Shown piece after piece: positions 7,601 through 17,390 of a stretch of 64,000 bases of DNA. The position numbers and the translations under genes were made by a program. The notes beneath the pieces are model-generated. The model was not told the DNA's origin and did no database searches. It saw only the letters and a program-made list of their open reading frames with translations. Each line of letters starts with the position of its first letter. Within the stretch, counting starts at the first letter, position 1. The stretch is from Cupriavidus sp. D384 (lineage in GTDB: Bacteria > Pseudomonadota > Gammaproteobacteria > Burkholderiales > Burkholderiaceae): positions 79,451-143,450 of the forward strand of contig NZ_BBQI01000006.1 in assembly GCF_001652915.1 (NCBI RefSeq), given 5' to 3'.

Positions 7601-9274
7601 ATGCCCCGACGTCTCACTGTTCCCGATGGCCTGCCCGACCCCGCCGCTCTTGCCGCGCTACGCGCCTGGTACGAGGGCGCTTCCTCACGTGAGACGGCCG
7701 ACCGCTACCTGCGCGATCGGGTTGGCGATGGCCAGTCGGCAAGAGGCATCATCGGGGCGATCCGGCGCCAGCTCGTTCAGTATGCCCGGCAGCGCCAGCG
7801 CCCCGACCTGGCGGAAGTCTTCGTGTGCTCCGCCAACGAGCGCGTGGGCTACGCCCGGGCCGCCGCGGCGGCTATCGAGCAACTGCGCGTGACCTCCGTG
7901 CCTTCGCCGCAGATCAGCGATGCTGTGGCACAGTGGCTGCCAGCGCGGGCGATACACGCCTTGCAGGCCGCTGGCATCACCACGCTGGCCGACCTGACCG
8001 TTCGTATCCCCCGCCGGCGACAGTGGTGGACCGCCGTGCCGGGGCTCGGACCCGCAAGCGCCCGCCAGATCGAGGCATTCTTTGCCGCACACCCGGCGCT
8101 TACCGAGCGTGCCCGCGCCTTGATCGTCGCCGACCGACAGTCCATCGTCACGCCGTGGGAACATCTGCGGCTGCCCCGCGAGGTCGACGGCTCCACCGGC
8201 GCCTTTCGCGCTCCGCTGTCGACCTGCATTCTGGGTGTGGACAACGATTACGAGGCTATCCAGGCCTGGCTGGCGCTGCACGAATCCCCGGCCACGCAGC
8301 GCGCCTATCGCAAGGAAGCCGAACGGCTGATCCTGTGGGCCATCGTCGCGCGAGGGAAGGCCCTCTCATCCCTGACGACCAAGGATGCGACCGACTATCG
8401 GGCATTTTTACGCAGGCCCACGCCGCGCGAGCGTTGGGTCGGCCCCCCGCGGCCACGCACGTCGCCAGACTGGCGCCCGTTTGTCGACAACCTCTCGGCG
8501 CGTTCGGTGGCCCATGCGCTGGCCGTGCTCAGCGCGCTGTTCCGCTGGCTGGTGGAACAACGCTATGTGCTTGCCAACCCCTTTGCGGGTATCAAGGTGC
8601 GCGGCAGCCAGCGTGCCATGGCCGTGGAAACCACCCACGCCTTCACCGAAGGAGAATGGCTGCTGGTGCGCACCATCGCCAACGGCCTCGAGTGGTCGTA
8701 CGGCTGGCAAGCCGCGGCCGCACAGCGGCTTCGCTTCCTGCTGGATTTCGGATATGCGACGGGACTGCGGATCAGCGAAATGGCCAATGCCGCGCTGCGT
8801 CACCTCGACGTCGACGCCGTGGGCGATCACTGGCTGCACCTGGTCGGCAAAGGTGGCAAGCCCGCTAGGGTCACATTGACACCCTTGGCGCGGGCAGCGC
8901 TGGAACGCTACATGCTGGAGCGCAGGCTCCCTGTCAGCCGCACTCGCTGGAACCCCGCTACGCCCTTAATCGGTAGCCTGGGGGGTGGCGAAACCGGCAT
9001 CACGCCCCTACGCCTGTGGGAAGTCATGCGCCGATTCTTCAGGCTCGCAGCGGACATCATCGAAGGCGATCATCCAGCGTTGGCAGAGAAGCTCCGACGG
9101 TCGACACCACACTGGATGCGGCACACCCACGCGACCCACGCGCTGGCGAAGGGTGTCGAACTGAGCGCTGTGCGCGACAACCTGCGCCACGCCTCAATTT
9201 CGACCACGTCCATCTACTTGCATACCGATGATGTCAAGCGGGCCCGGCAGTTCGGCCAGGCATTCGCCGCCTGA
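7601..9274 (+). CDS. Tyrosine site-specific recombinase with an extra N-terminal domain
   Basis: A 557-residue integrase. The N-terminal 180 or so residues, including a helix-hairpin-helix-like LTVRIPRRRQWWTAVPGLGP, match the extension found in a Burkholderiales integrase group (DUF3701 type). A SAM-like core-binding domain follows (about 205-320). The catalytic set is complete: R390 in TGLRISE, K417 in GKGGKPARV, H504 and R507 in HWMRHTHATH, the His in LRHASIS, and Y539 in TSIYLHTD. It should therefore be active in strand exchange. No attachment-site pair or adjacent tRNA is visible. Such proteins are often stand-alone on secondary replicons, so the partner element cannot be named. Confidence 0.88.
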   Translation: MPRRLTVPDGLPDPAALAALRAWYEGASSRETADRYLRDRVGDGQSARGIIGAIRRQLVQYARQRQRPDLAEVFVCSANERVGYARAAAAAIEQLRVTSVPSPQISDAVAQWLPARAIHALQAAGITTLADLTVRIPRRRQWWTAVPGLGPASARQIEAFFAAHPALTERARALIVADRQSIVTPWEHLRLPREVDGSTGAFRAPLSTCILGVDNDYEAIQAWLALHESPATQRAYRKEAERLILWAIVARGKALSSLTTKDATDYRAFLRRPTPRERWVGPPRPRTSPDWRPFVDNLSARSVAHALAVLSALFRWLVEQRYVLANPFAGIKVRGSQRAMAVETTHAFTEGEWLLVRTIANGLEWSYGWQAAAAQRLRFLLDFGYATGLRISEMANAALRHLDVDAVGDHWLHLVGKGGKPARVTLTPLARAALERYMLERRLPVSRTRWNPATPLIGSLGGGETGITPLRLWEVMRRFFRLAADIIEGDHPALAEKLRRSTPHWMRHTHATHALAKGVELSAVRDNLRHASISTTSIYLHTDDVKRARQFGQAFAA

Positions 9275-9839
9275 ATCTCTTTTACAACAATGGGATAAGA
9301 GGGTGCCGTGCGTACTGAACGCGAGGAGATGGGAGCGTTGGCCGCACTGAGTGCGCATCCTGGAGCCCAGCAGCCGCTACTGACGGACTATCTCACGCAA
9401 CGCGACGTCATTGGTCCGACGGCCCGAAATGCGCCAGATTTTGCACCGGAAGGACGGCAACCGGGAAATTTGCCACCGCGCAATGTATTGATCTATAAGA
9501 AGAATTCAGACCAAACCGCCAGATTTTGCACGGAAAGTACGATAACCCCCTTGCCAGGACTGGCATGCTGGTGGCTTTCCGTCTATCCGAGACCGGAGGC
9601 CGCCATGCCAATGCCCGAGTCCATCACGAACTCGACCGATTCAAGGTGATTCAGGCCGTGGTCGAACAAAGAGACAAGTCGGCGCGTACCTTCTTCAGGC
9701 CGCGCCAGGCTGTTTCGGGCCCCGGAAAATCGCCATCTCAGGGAATTGCACGCCATCCTTTTCTCGTGCCCGCTCCGCGGCAAGCCGACTCTCCCTCTGC
9801 GGTCGGCTATCATGCTCGTCCTATCTGAAGTAGCTCCCT
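9275..9839. other. 565-bp gene-free stretch with repeat relics
   Basis: No frame here has convincing coding character or a ribosome site. It contains the direct repeat described at 9432-9531, and the right end is the leader of the ABC-F gene. It may be remains of an insertion sequence next to the recombinase. Confidence 0.5.
9432..9531. repeat. Direct repeat, possible relic of an insertion-sequence end
   Basis: The 15-mer CGCCAGATTTTGCAC occurs twice, at 9432-9446 and 9517-9531, 85 bp apart, each followed by a similar CGGAA. On the minus strand each reads GTGCAAAATCTGGCG. Multiple GTGCAA-type terminal repeats are a feature of IS21-family ends, but no transposase is present. Confidence 0.4.
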
Positions 9840-11504
<1,665 letters not shown>

Positions 11505-11506
11505 TG

Positions 11507-11541
11507 CCGGAGCCCGGACCCCGGAAGCCTCAGGGCTCCGG
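11507..11541 (+). terminator. Hairpin after the ABC-F gene (no T-run)
   Basis: Perfect 9-bp arms CCGGAGCCC (11507-11515) and GGGCTCCGG (11533-11541), starting 2 nt after the stop codon. No T-tract follows, so it is a stable 3' hairpin and only a possible terminator. Confidence 0.4.
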
Positions 11542-11792
11542 GGCTCTGGGGCTCTGGTGCCCTCGCGCGCCGTTGGTCCTCGTCGAACACCCCAATCCCG
11601 CGCTAAAAACTGCAGCTATGAAGATAAGCCTTCTTATCACAATAGTATTGGTTGTTGCACAAACTGCGCCGTGAGAATGTCTGGCTCAGTTGTTATCCGG
11701 GAGCAAGGTTAGCGCTGGACACGGCGACTGAGCGGCGGGCCGGATGCGCGCCGCCTTTATGACTCGGATCAGCCGGGAGACGGGGCGCGAGG

Positions 11793-13070
11793 TCAGAGAT
11801 TGCCTTGAACCCACTCACTAAACGAAAAAGCCACACGAGCGTCTGCAATCAGACGGTCGAGCATGCCGACGTCCGTGACGATTGGCCGGGCTGCATCTCT
11901 TAGCATCGGCTCCCAGCGGCCTGCGATCAAACTGGCTGTCACTTGAATCCACTCCCTCGCCACCTCGGCGCTCACGCCGAAATGGCTGGCGGCAGCAATC
12001 AGCTGCCCCACACCAGTTCGAGCGGAGCCGTCCGCGCCGGTGGCCATGGAAAGGATGGGTCCGTCGGCAGGCGGTTGCGGGCCAACGGACATGACAGGCG
12101 TGATATCAAACGCTGGCGCCAGACGCCAACCGCGCTGGGCATTGCCTTCATGCAGCAGGCCGTGGTTGAGGGGATGATCGTCGGTATTGCCGACCAATGC
12201 GTTGAATGCCATGCGCCGCCACAATTCGGCGAGCTGGAGGCTTAGGTCCTCGCGCCCCCTGCACCAGACCCGCAAGGCGTCGCCAAAGTTCAGATACGAG
12301 CGGCGTGGATCGCCCCGGACAGCGTCCAGCGGCAGTCTGAGCGCCGTGTGAGCGCTTGCGAAAAGGCGGCGCTGCGGCCGATAGGGATCTCCCGTGCGGT
12401 CGAATCGCTCGACGAGCAAGACCTGATGTGAGCCGAATGTGTGCAGCACCACGGGGGCGACATCGAGCCCCGCCAAATTCGCCAGGGTCATGGTCACGAA
12501 CTCGCGAGCAGGCATGGCAACCCGGTCGCCTCGGTCCTGCATCTTTGCCAGCCATAGACGGCCCGCGTGTACGAGTGTCGCCTTGGGTCGCTCGCCCCCG
12601 GCGCTGGTATCGAGATCGTCGTTCAGACGCCGTAGCGCCCGGCTGGCAGGCGCGATGTCATCCAAGGCCTCTGCGAGCGGCTTGAGATCATCCAGTTCCT
12701 TCGGGATCCAGGCGAGCTTGCGCTCGATGTCCGAGCAGACCTCCAGCGCCCCCACCCCATCCGGCACGCCGCGTTCGAGCAGTTCGAGTGGGCTAAGGTC
12801 CGTGCCAGCGTGGGCGTTCAGCCTGTCCGCTCCATAGCCAGCGGGCTTGGCGTCCCTGATGACGCCCGGAAGACCGTCTGCCGCAGATACGGCAATTCCA
12901 CGCGCACTGCGCACGAGACGGAGCTGAACCGGATCGAGAGGGATGGCCTCCGGGTGATCCAGATACTCTTTGCGGTAGTTGAACCTGGCGGTGCGCTCCA
13001 CCGCGAGCTCGGCAATATGCGAGGGGGAATCGTGGCCGGGGAGCCAGGCCCAGACGGGTACGGTCGGCAT
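11793..13070 (-). CDS. hipA: HipA-family serine/threonine kinase toxin
   Basis: 425 residues, close to E. coli HipA (440). Visible features are an N-terminal subdomain, the ATP-site segment GGERPKATLV, RFDRTGDPYR, the kinase catalytic motif LVGNTDDHPLNHG (N and D residues) and the metal-binding LAPAFDITP. HipA kinases phosphorylate aminoacyl-tRNA synthetases (GltX for E. coli HipA) and cause growth arrest unless held by HipB. Its ATG overlaps the hipB stop by one base (TGATG), showing translational coupling in the usual antitoxin-first order. The exact substrate subgroup cannot be told from sequence alone. Confidence 0.85.
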   Translation of the reverse strand: MPTVPVWAWLPGHDSPSHIAELAVERTARFNYRKEYLDHPEAIPLDPVQLRLVRSARGIAVSAADGLPGVIRDAKPAGYGADRLNAHAGTDLSPLELLERGVPDGVGALEVCSDIERKLAWIPKELDDLKPLAEALDDIAPASRALRRLNDDLDTSAGGERPKATLVHAGRLWLAKMQDRGDRVAMPAREFVTMTLANLAGLDVAPVVLHTFGSHQVLLVERFDRTGDPYRPQRRLFASAHTALRLPLDAVRGDPRRSYLNFGDALRVWCRGREDLSLQLAELWRRMAFNALVGNTDDHPLNHGLLHEGNAQRGWRLAPAFDITPVMSVGPQPPADGPILSMATGADGSARTGVGQLIAAASHFGVSAEVAREWIQVTASLIAGRWEPMLRDAARPIVTDVGMLDRLIADARVAFSFSEWVQGNL

Positions 13071-13375
13071 CAGCGTCCGCCGACTTGCCGTTCGGCAAAG
13101 TTCACGGTTTCGGGGTCCAGCCGCGGATCGAGCAATCCCTCCATCTGTTCAAGCAACTGCAGACCTTGCAACACTTTGAGAAAGTTGCCGATGGAAACGC
13201 CGTCGCTACCGTCTTCCAGAGCCCTCAGCGTCGAGGGGGATACATCCGAGAGCGCGGCGAGCTGCTCCTGAGTCATCTCCCGCAGTTTCCGGGCAATGAT
13301 CAGGCGCTGGCCGAGGCGCTCAAGACAGCCTTTGACCAGAATGGGAGTGTGTTTTGGAGGGCGACGTGGCGGCAT
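13070..13375 (-). CDS. hipB: HipB-like XRE antitoxin
   Basis: 101 residues with a helix-turn-helix at about 18-72: LGQRLIIARKLREMTQEQLA, LSDVSPSTLRALEDGSDG. The C-terminal tail is short. It would bind HipA, neutralise it and repress the shared promoter. The start at 13375 lies almost exactly where transcription should begin from the promoter at 13382-13410, so the message may be leaderless. Assignment rests on fold plus direct coupling to hipA. Confidence 0.85.
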   Translation of the reverse strand: MPPRRPPKHTPILVKGCLERLGQRLIIARKLREMTQEQLAALSDVSPSTLRALEDGSDGVSIGNFLKVLQGLQLLEQMEGLLDPRLDPETVNFAERQVGGR

Positions 13376-13381
13376 GTACCA

Positions 13382-13410
13382 AAACTAGGGGTGATTCGCC
13401 ATAATGTCAA
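13382..13410 (-). promoter_or_regulatory. Sigma-70 promoter of hipBA, predicted leaderless
   Basis: On the minus strand, TTGACA (13410-13405), a 17-bp spacer, then TAGTTT (13387-13382). Seven nucleotides after the -10 box is base 13375, the A of the hipB ATG. A small dyad GGAT-AA-ATCC at 13421-13430 just upstream may be a HipB contact. Confidence 0.65.
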
Positions 13411-13627
13411 CAAAAAAGGCGGATAAATCCTGATCTTTATGGCGTGCCGGCGGTTGGAACGCCAGCGTTCACCAAACCTTTTGTCACCCCAATGCGCTTA
13501 TGGCATCACATCAATGCATGCGATCCGCCACGCAGCGTCGATATCCCGCTTCTGCGCGGGCTACAGCGGCCACCGTCCGCCGATAGCAAAATAGCCATCG
13601 TCCGTCAGGCTCGGGGTGCTGCCGGCA

Positions 13628-14932
13628 TCAAGCCTTATGCCTGGGGAACTGAAGCTCAAATTCCGTGAACTCGTGCTCCACGGATCGGCAGGAAATCGAC
13701 GCGCCCCAACTGCCCAGGACGTCCCTGCAAAAGGCCAGGCCGATACCAGTTCCCCGGTGCGCGGGATAGGAAAAGAACGGCTGGAACATGCGCGCCAGTA
13801 CGTGCGCCGGGACACCTGGCCCGGTATCCCGGAACAGGACATAAACATCGCTGCCCTGCATCTCGCACCGAATCAGAATCTTGCCCTTGCCCGCCCGTTT
13901 GATTGCCTCGAGCGCATTCTTGGTCAGATTGGTGATTACCAATTCGAACAGTTGGGCGTTACCCAGCACGTGCAGGGGTGCCGACGCGTGGATCGTGACC
14001 ATATCCTGATGCGCAGGTTCGAACGGAAACCGGTCGATACTCTCGCGAACAGCGTGCACCAGGTCGAACACCTCCTGCTTGGCCGCCTTCGGGTCCTTGG
14101 AGTTTGCCACCAGCAAATCGATGCTGCTGCTGACATGCGCGAGATCGGCCTGCAAGCGGCCAATGGCCTGCAAAAGCCCCTCACGATGCGCTGCCTGCGG
14201 GTCCAGCGCCGCCGGCAACCTGCTTTTGAGTCCCGCTGCGGTCATCGTCAGACTCATCAGGGGCGTGCGCAGTTCGTGTGCGACCGTTGCCAGGGCCACC
14301 GCCATCCCCCGCCGCTTTTCTTCGACCAGCAACTGGCGATCCAGCTTGATCACGACTAGCACGGCAATGACGAACGCAATGATCGGCAGTTGCAAAAGCA
14401 ACGGCTGCCAGGGAATGCCTGCGATGGAGTGACCAGCCACCACAAACAATGCAAATGCGCCGGCCGCTCCCGAGAGCAAGGCAATCGTCGCGAACGCCGA
14501 ACTGAAGTGGTACAGGACCACCACGGCGATGATGACCGACTCTGCCCAGACCAGAGAACCATTGTTCTCCAGATAGAAGAAGATGAAAGCGAACGGCATC
14601 CCGACGGTGATGGCAAATAGCGCATAGGTCGGGAGCCATCGCTTGTGCGACAGCGCGGATGCGAACAACAGCGGCACGAACAGCGCGGTGCAAATCAGCC
14701 GGAGCCACAGGTTCTCGTAAGCCTGCGGGAAGACATAGGACCAGATGACGTAGTAGAGCGGATGGCCGATAACCCCGAGCGCGCCCACCATCTGGATGCG
14801 ACGCAGGCGCACGACGGTTTCCTCGTCGAGCAACGTGGTCCTGGAGGCCGTCTCAAATACGGCACGCCGGGCATCCTTGACGAGTCGAACCCACAACGAT
14901 TCGCCTCCTGTTTGCTCTTGCGTGGCTTCCAT
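13628..14932 (-). CDS. CqsS/LqsS-type membrane sensor histidine kinase
   Basis: 434 residues. About six hydrophobic segments fill residues 45-197 with almost no periplasmic loop, the layout of the CqsS/LqsS ligand sensors. A HisKA domain follows with ATVAHELRTPL (H219), then HATPase motifs TNLTKNALEAIKRAG, DTGPGVP and GTGIGLAFCR. Unlike Vibrio CqsS there is no C-terminal receiver; Legionella LqsS has the same simpler layout. It lies 24 bp downstream of the autoinducer synthase on the same strand, so ligand and sensor are very probably paired. No response regulator is encoded nearby, so the phosphotransfer partner must lie elsewhere. Confidence 0.82.
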   Translation of the reverse strand: MEATQEQTGGESLWVRLVKDARRAVFETASRTTLLDEETVVRLRRIQMVGALGVIGHPLYYVIWSYVFPQAYENLWLRLICTALFVPLLFASALSHKRWLPTYALFAITVGMPFAFIFFYLENNGSLVWAESVIIAVVVLYHFSSAFATIALLSGAAGAFALFVVAGHSIAGIPWQPLLLQLPIIAFVIAVLVVIKLDRQLLVEEKRRGMAVALATVAHELRTPLMSLTMTAAGLKSRLPAALDPQAAHREGLLQAIGRLQADLAHVSSSIDLLVANSKDPKAAKQEVFDLVHAVRESIDRFPFEPAHQDMVTIHASAPLHVLGNAQLFELVITNLTKNALEAIKRAGKGKILIRCEMQGSDVYVLFRDTGPGVPAHVLARMFQPFFSYPAHRGTGIGLAFCRDVLGSWGASISCRSVEHEFTEFELQFPRHKA

Positions 14933-14956
14933 CTCGAGCTTCTGACTCCTGGAAGA

Positions 14957-16234
14957 TTACGGCGCTGTGCTGCCTGGTGAACGGGTATGGCCGCGGTGCG
15001 CGCGGCGCGTTGATGACCACTCCGCCAGGCTGACCTCGTCCCGAATCTTCGCGAGAACGTCGATCAGCCGGTCAATGTCGGAGGGGTTGAGTTTCGCATG
15101 CAGTGTAAGGCGCATCAATGCCCTATTCTTGGGGGTAGCAGGCGAGCAGAAAACGGCACCGAAGATGCCATGCCGTTGCAATGCGTTGCGCAGAACCATG
15201 ACCTGCGGTTCCGTGCCTGCCTCCAGCCCGATAATCTGCTCGCTGCCGTCGCTGATGTTGTAGCCCAGTTCGGTGATTGCCGCCCGGGTCGTCCGGGTGA
15301 TGGCATGCAGGCGCTCCCTGCGATCATCTGCGCGCGCGATGAAATCCGTCGCGGCGTCGAACCAGGCAATTTCATGGCGCAGGAGCCCCGAACTGAAAAT
15401 CGCCGGACGCGCCTCTACCGCAAAGAAATCCTTGAATCGGGTCGAACAGGCCACGAACCCCGCTCGGCCTGCGAAGGCCTTGGCCAGCGATGCCGTCCGG
15501 AAGTGTACGCGCTCGGAGAGCCCTAGCGCGGGAACGAGTCCGCCACCTGCCGGCCCGTGCGTGCCCAGGGAATGTGACTCATCAACCACCAACACGCTGC
15601 CCGTCGCTTCCGCCATCTGGACGTACGCTTCCAGGGGCGCCACGCTGCCAGTGGTGCTGTAGACGGAATCCACCATGATGACGCCCGGCCCGAGACGCTC
15701 GATCTGGCGTGCGGCATGGGCGAAGTCGTTGTGGCGCACCGGCACCGCCTGTGCCCCCGCCGCACTGATGCCTTCCCACAGCGAGGCATGACCGTTCATA
15801 TCGATATAGACCGGCACCCCTGGCCCTGCAATACACTGCACCAATCCGACGTTGGCCGCCCATCCTGACTGGGCGATCAGGCCATCTTCGGCCTGCATCA
15901 GATTGGCGAGTTTTCGTTCGACTTGCTGTTGCGGCGTGTCGCCGTGCCGGAAGACCGAAGACATCAGCAACTCCGGCGCCTCGTCCAGTAGCGCCCGCGC
16001 CTGCGTCTGCACCAGCGCCGATTCTCCCAGCAGGCATAGATAATCATTACTGCTCAGGTGCAAGGCGTCTGGCCCCGGGACGCGACCGTGCAGCAGATGA
16101 TCGCCTCCCCAGAGCTTTTCCATTCTGTCGACGAAATGGGTAGCCATTCGATCCGAGATCCACGCTGGTAACGGCGCAGACTGAATGCGACTGACAGATT
16201 TTGTCGGTTGGGAATGAAGATTGGGGGGCGACAT
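14957..16234 (-). CDS. CqsA/LqsA-type alpha-hydroxyketone autoinducer synthase (PLP enzyme)
   Basis: 425 residues of the alpha-oxoamine synthase fold. It has the CqsA-like N-terminal SSNDYLCLLG (about 61-70), the substrate/PLP segment SVFRHGDTPQQQVERKLA, DESHSLGTHGP (D218 and H221, PLP contacts) and the Schiff-base lysine K252 in TASLAKAFAGRAGF. Known relatives, Vibrio CqsA and Legionella LqsA, condense an acyl-CoA with an amino-acid-derived donor to make CAI-1 or LAI-1. The start at 16234 has GGAGG nearby. The downstream CqsS/LqsS-like kinase strengthens the call over 8-amino-7-oxononanoate synthase or glycine C-acetyltransferase, the main alternatives. Confidence 0.85.
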   Translation of the reverse strand: MSPPNLHSQPTKSVSRIQSAPLPAWISDRMATHFVDRMEKLWGGDHLLHGRVPGPDALHLSSNDYLCLLGESALVQTQARALLDEAPELLMSSVFRHGDTPQQQVERKLANLMQAEDGLIAQSGWAANVGLVQCIAGPGVPVYIDMNGHASLWEGISAAGAQAVPVRHNDFAHAARQIERLGPGVIMVDSVYSTTGSVAPLEAYVQMAEATGSVLVVDESHSLGTHGPAGGGLVPALGLSERVHFRTASLAKAFAGRAGFVACSTRFKDFFAVEARPAIFSSGLLRHEIAWFDAATDFIARADDRRERLHAITRTTRAAITELGYNISDGSEQIIGLEAGTEPQVMVLRNALQRHGIFGAVFCSPATPKNRALMRLTLHAKLNPSDIDRLIDVLAKIRDEVSLAEWSSTRRAHRGHTRSPGSTAP

Positions 16235-17020
16235 CGGTTTTCCTCCAGAGAAATGAGCGCCAAAATCAAAAAAGGGAAGAATTCGAAAACTTCAGGACTG
16301 CTGCGGGACGCCGCCTGGATGGCACGGCTGGGGCGCTGGCAAGCGTAGGCTAAGGCTAATCCAAAGCCTGCCGATGACGCCAAGAACGCGCCCACCCATG
16401 CTTTGCCCCGACTGCATCGGCATGCTGCCATCCTCGGTTGTCGTTCTGGGGACGGCATGGCATTGCATGACAGTTTGAGTCATCTATTTGGCGCGAATGG
16501 CGAACGTCCGCGCCATTGCCAAAGACCCTTGGACCACCGCGTCGAGCAAGAGAAAGTCATGCCAGCTCCCATCGTGGGGCAACATGACAAAACCTGTTAG
16601 TGGATATATGGGCGGGCAGTTTTCTGGCGGTTAATTGCTTTTTATCAGCTACGACGTCATTGTCTGTGCCGAGTTGGGGCTGTTCTGAGTGCTGGGCCGT
16701 TTGACGGGAATGTCGGGCCTCGTAATAAGTGCCTGTTTTTGCTGGGTTTCTAATTGAAACGCCAACTGCCGCTCATTAATTGTTGCTTTTAAGGCACTTT
16801 TAGATAGAGGCCAGGGCGTTAACGATGTGCGTCGGTGCGGGATAACGCCACCATCCAGAAGCGTGAACCATTTGGCCGATGGGCAAATCGTGGGCCGTTC
16901 ATTACCCTTGGCTTGGGCGTCGCAATTGGAATTCTCCTTGCGCGCCCGCCCAGAACTGCTACCGGCCCGCCCTGCCCCACAGTGGCGGGTTCTTTTTTGG
17001 CTTATGGGCGCCAAGGGCAT
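16235..17020. other. 786-bp intergenic region upstream of the autoinducer synthase
   Basis: No convincing protein gene. A short minus-strand frame at 16292-16483 lacks a ribosome site. The middle (about 16600-16820) is AT-richer, consistent with promoters. A plus-strand terminator ends at 16998 with nothing obvious before it, so a small RNA may lie here. Confidence 0.5.
16966..16998 (+). terminator. Rho-independent terminator on the plus strand
   Basis: Stem CCCGCC (16966-16971) with GGCGGG (16984-16989), 12-nt loop, followed by TTCTTTTTT. The polarity is plus strand, opposite to both flanking genes; the transcript it ends is not a recognised gene. Confidence 0.65.
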
Positions 17021-17299
17021 TCAAAAATCGCCCGTGTCCAGAATAATGCGGCCATCATTCGGCATTCCGCTTCGCCGGGCAGCCACGTTTCGTATCCGTT
17101 GCCAGCCCTCCAGGAACGCCTCATGTAGCGCCGCATCGCGCTGGTCCCCGCCGAGCCCGGCAACATCAAGCTTGAAATGGTCTTCCAACGCCTGGCGCGT
17201 CACCAGGAACGCCTGGCTGGTGCCTGCAATCAAATAGTCAAACTGAACGCCAACATCGTCGTCGATGTCGGCCACCTTGGGTCCGATAGGGTAGACCAT
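17021..17299 (-). CDS. DUF1488-like small protein
   Basis: 92 residues from ATG 17299, with GGAG upstream. The pattern (an early VQFDYLIAGTSQAFLVTRQALEDHF, then AALHEAFLEGWQRIRNVAARR) resembles DUF1488 proteins: a small beta-rich start followed by a helix ending in basic residues. Function of that family is unknown. It has its own promoter region and is 91 bp from the CDF gene on the same strand. Family match is by eye, so moderate. Confidence 0.55.
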   Translation of the reverse strand: MVYPIGPKVADIDDDVGVQFDYLIAGTSQAFLVTRQALEDHFKLDVAGLGGDQRDAALHEAFLEGWQRIRNVAARRSGMPNDGRIILDTGDF

Positions 17300-17390
17300 C
17301 ACTGTGCTCCGAAACGTTGTTTCGTCGGCACTAGGATACACGCGAAGACCACACGCATTGTGCTGCTTTCACCGGGCGCATTGCCTCACG

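Noticed and set aside
9308..9649. 113-residue frame after the recombinase
   Set aside because: Crosses both direct-repeat copies, no ribosome site and no protein-like pattern.
16292..16483. 63-residue minus-strand frame before the autoinducer synthase
   Set aside because: No ribosome site; Pro/Gly-rich tail; more likely untranslated leader.
16835..17128. 97-residue plus-strand frame
   Set aside because: It is crossed by a rho-independent terminator at 16966-16998 and overlaps the DUF1488 gene; no ribosome site.
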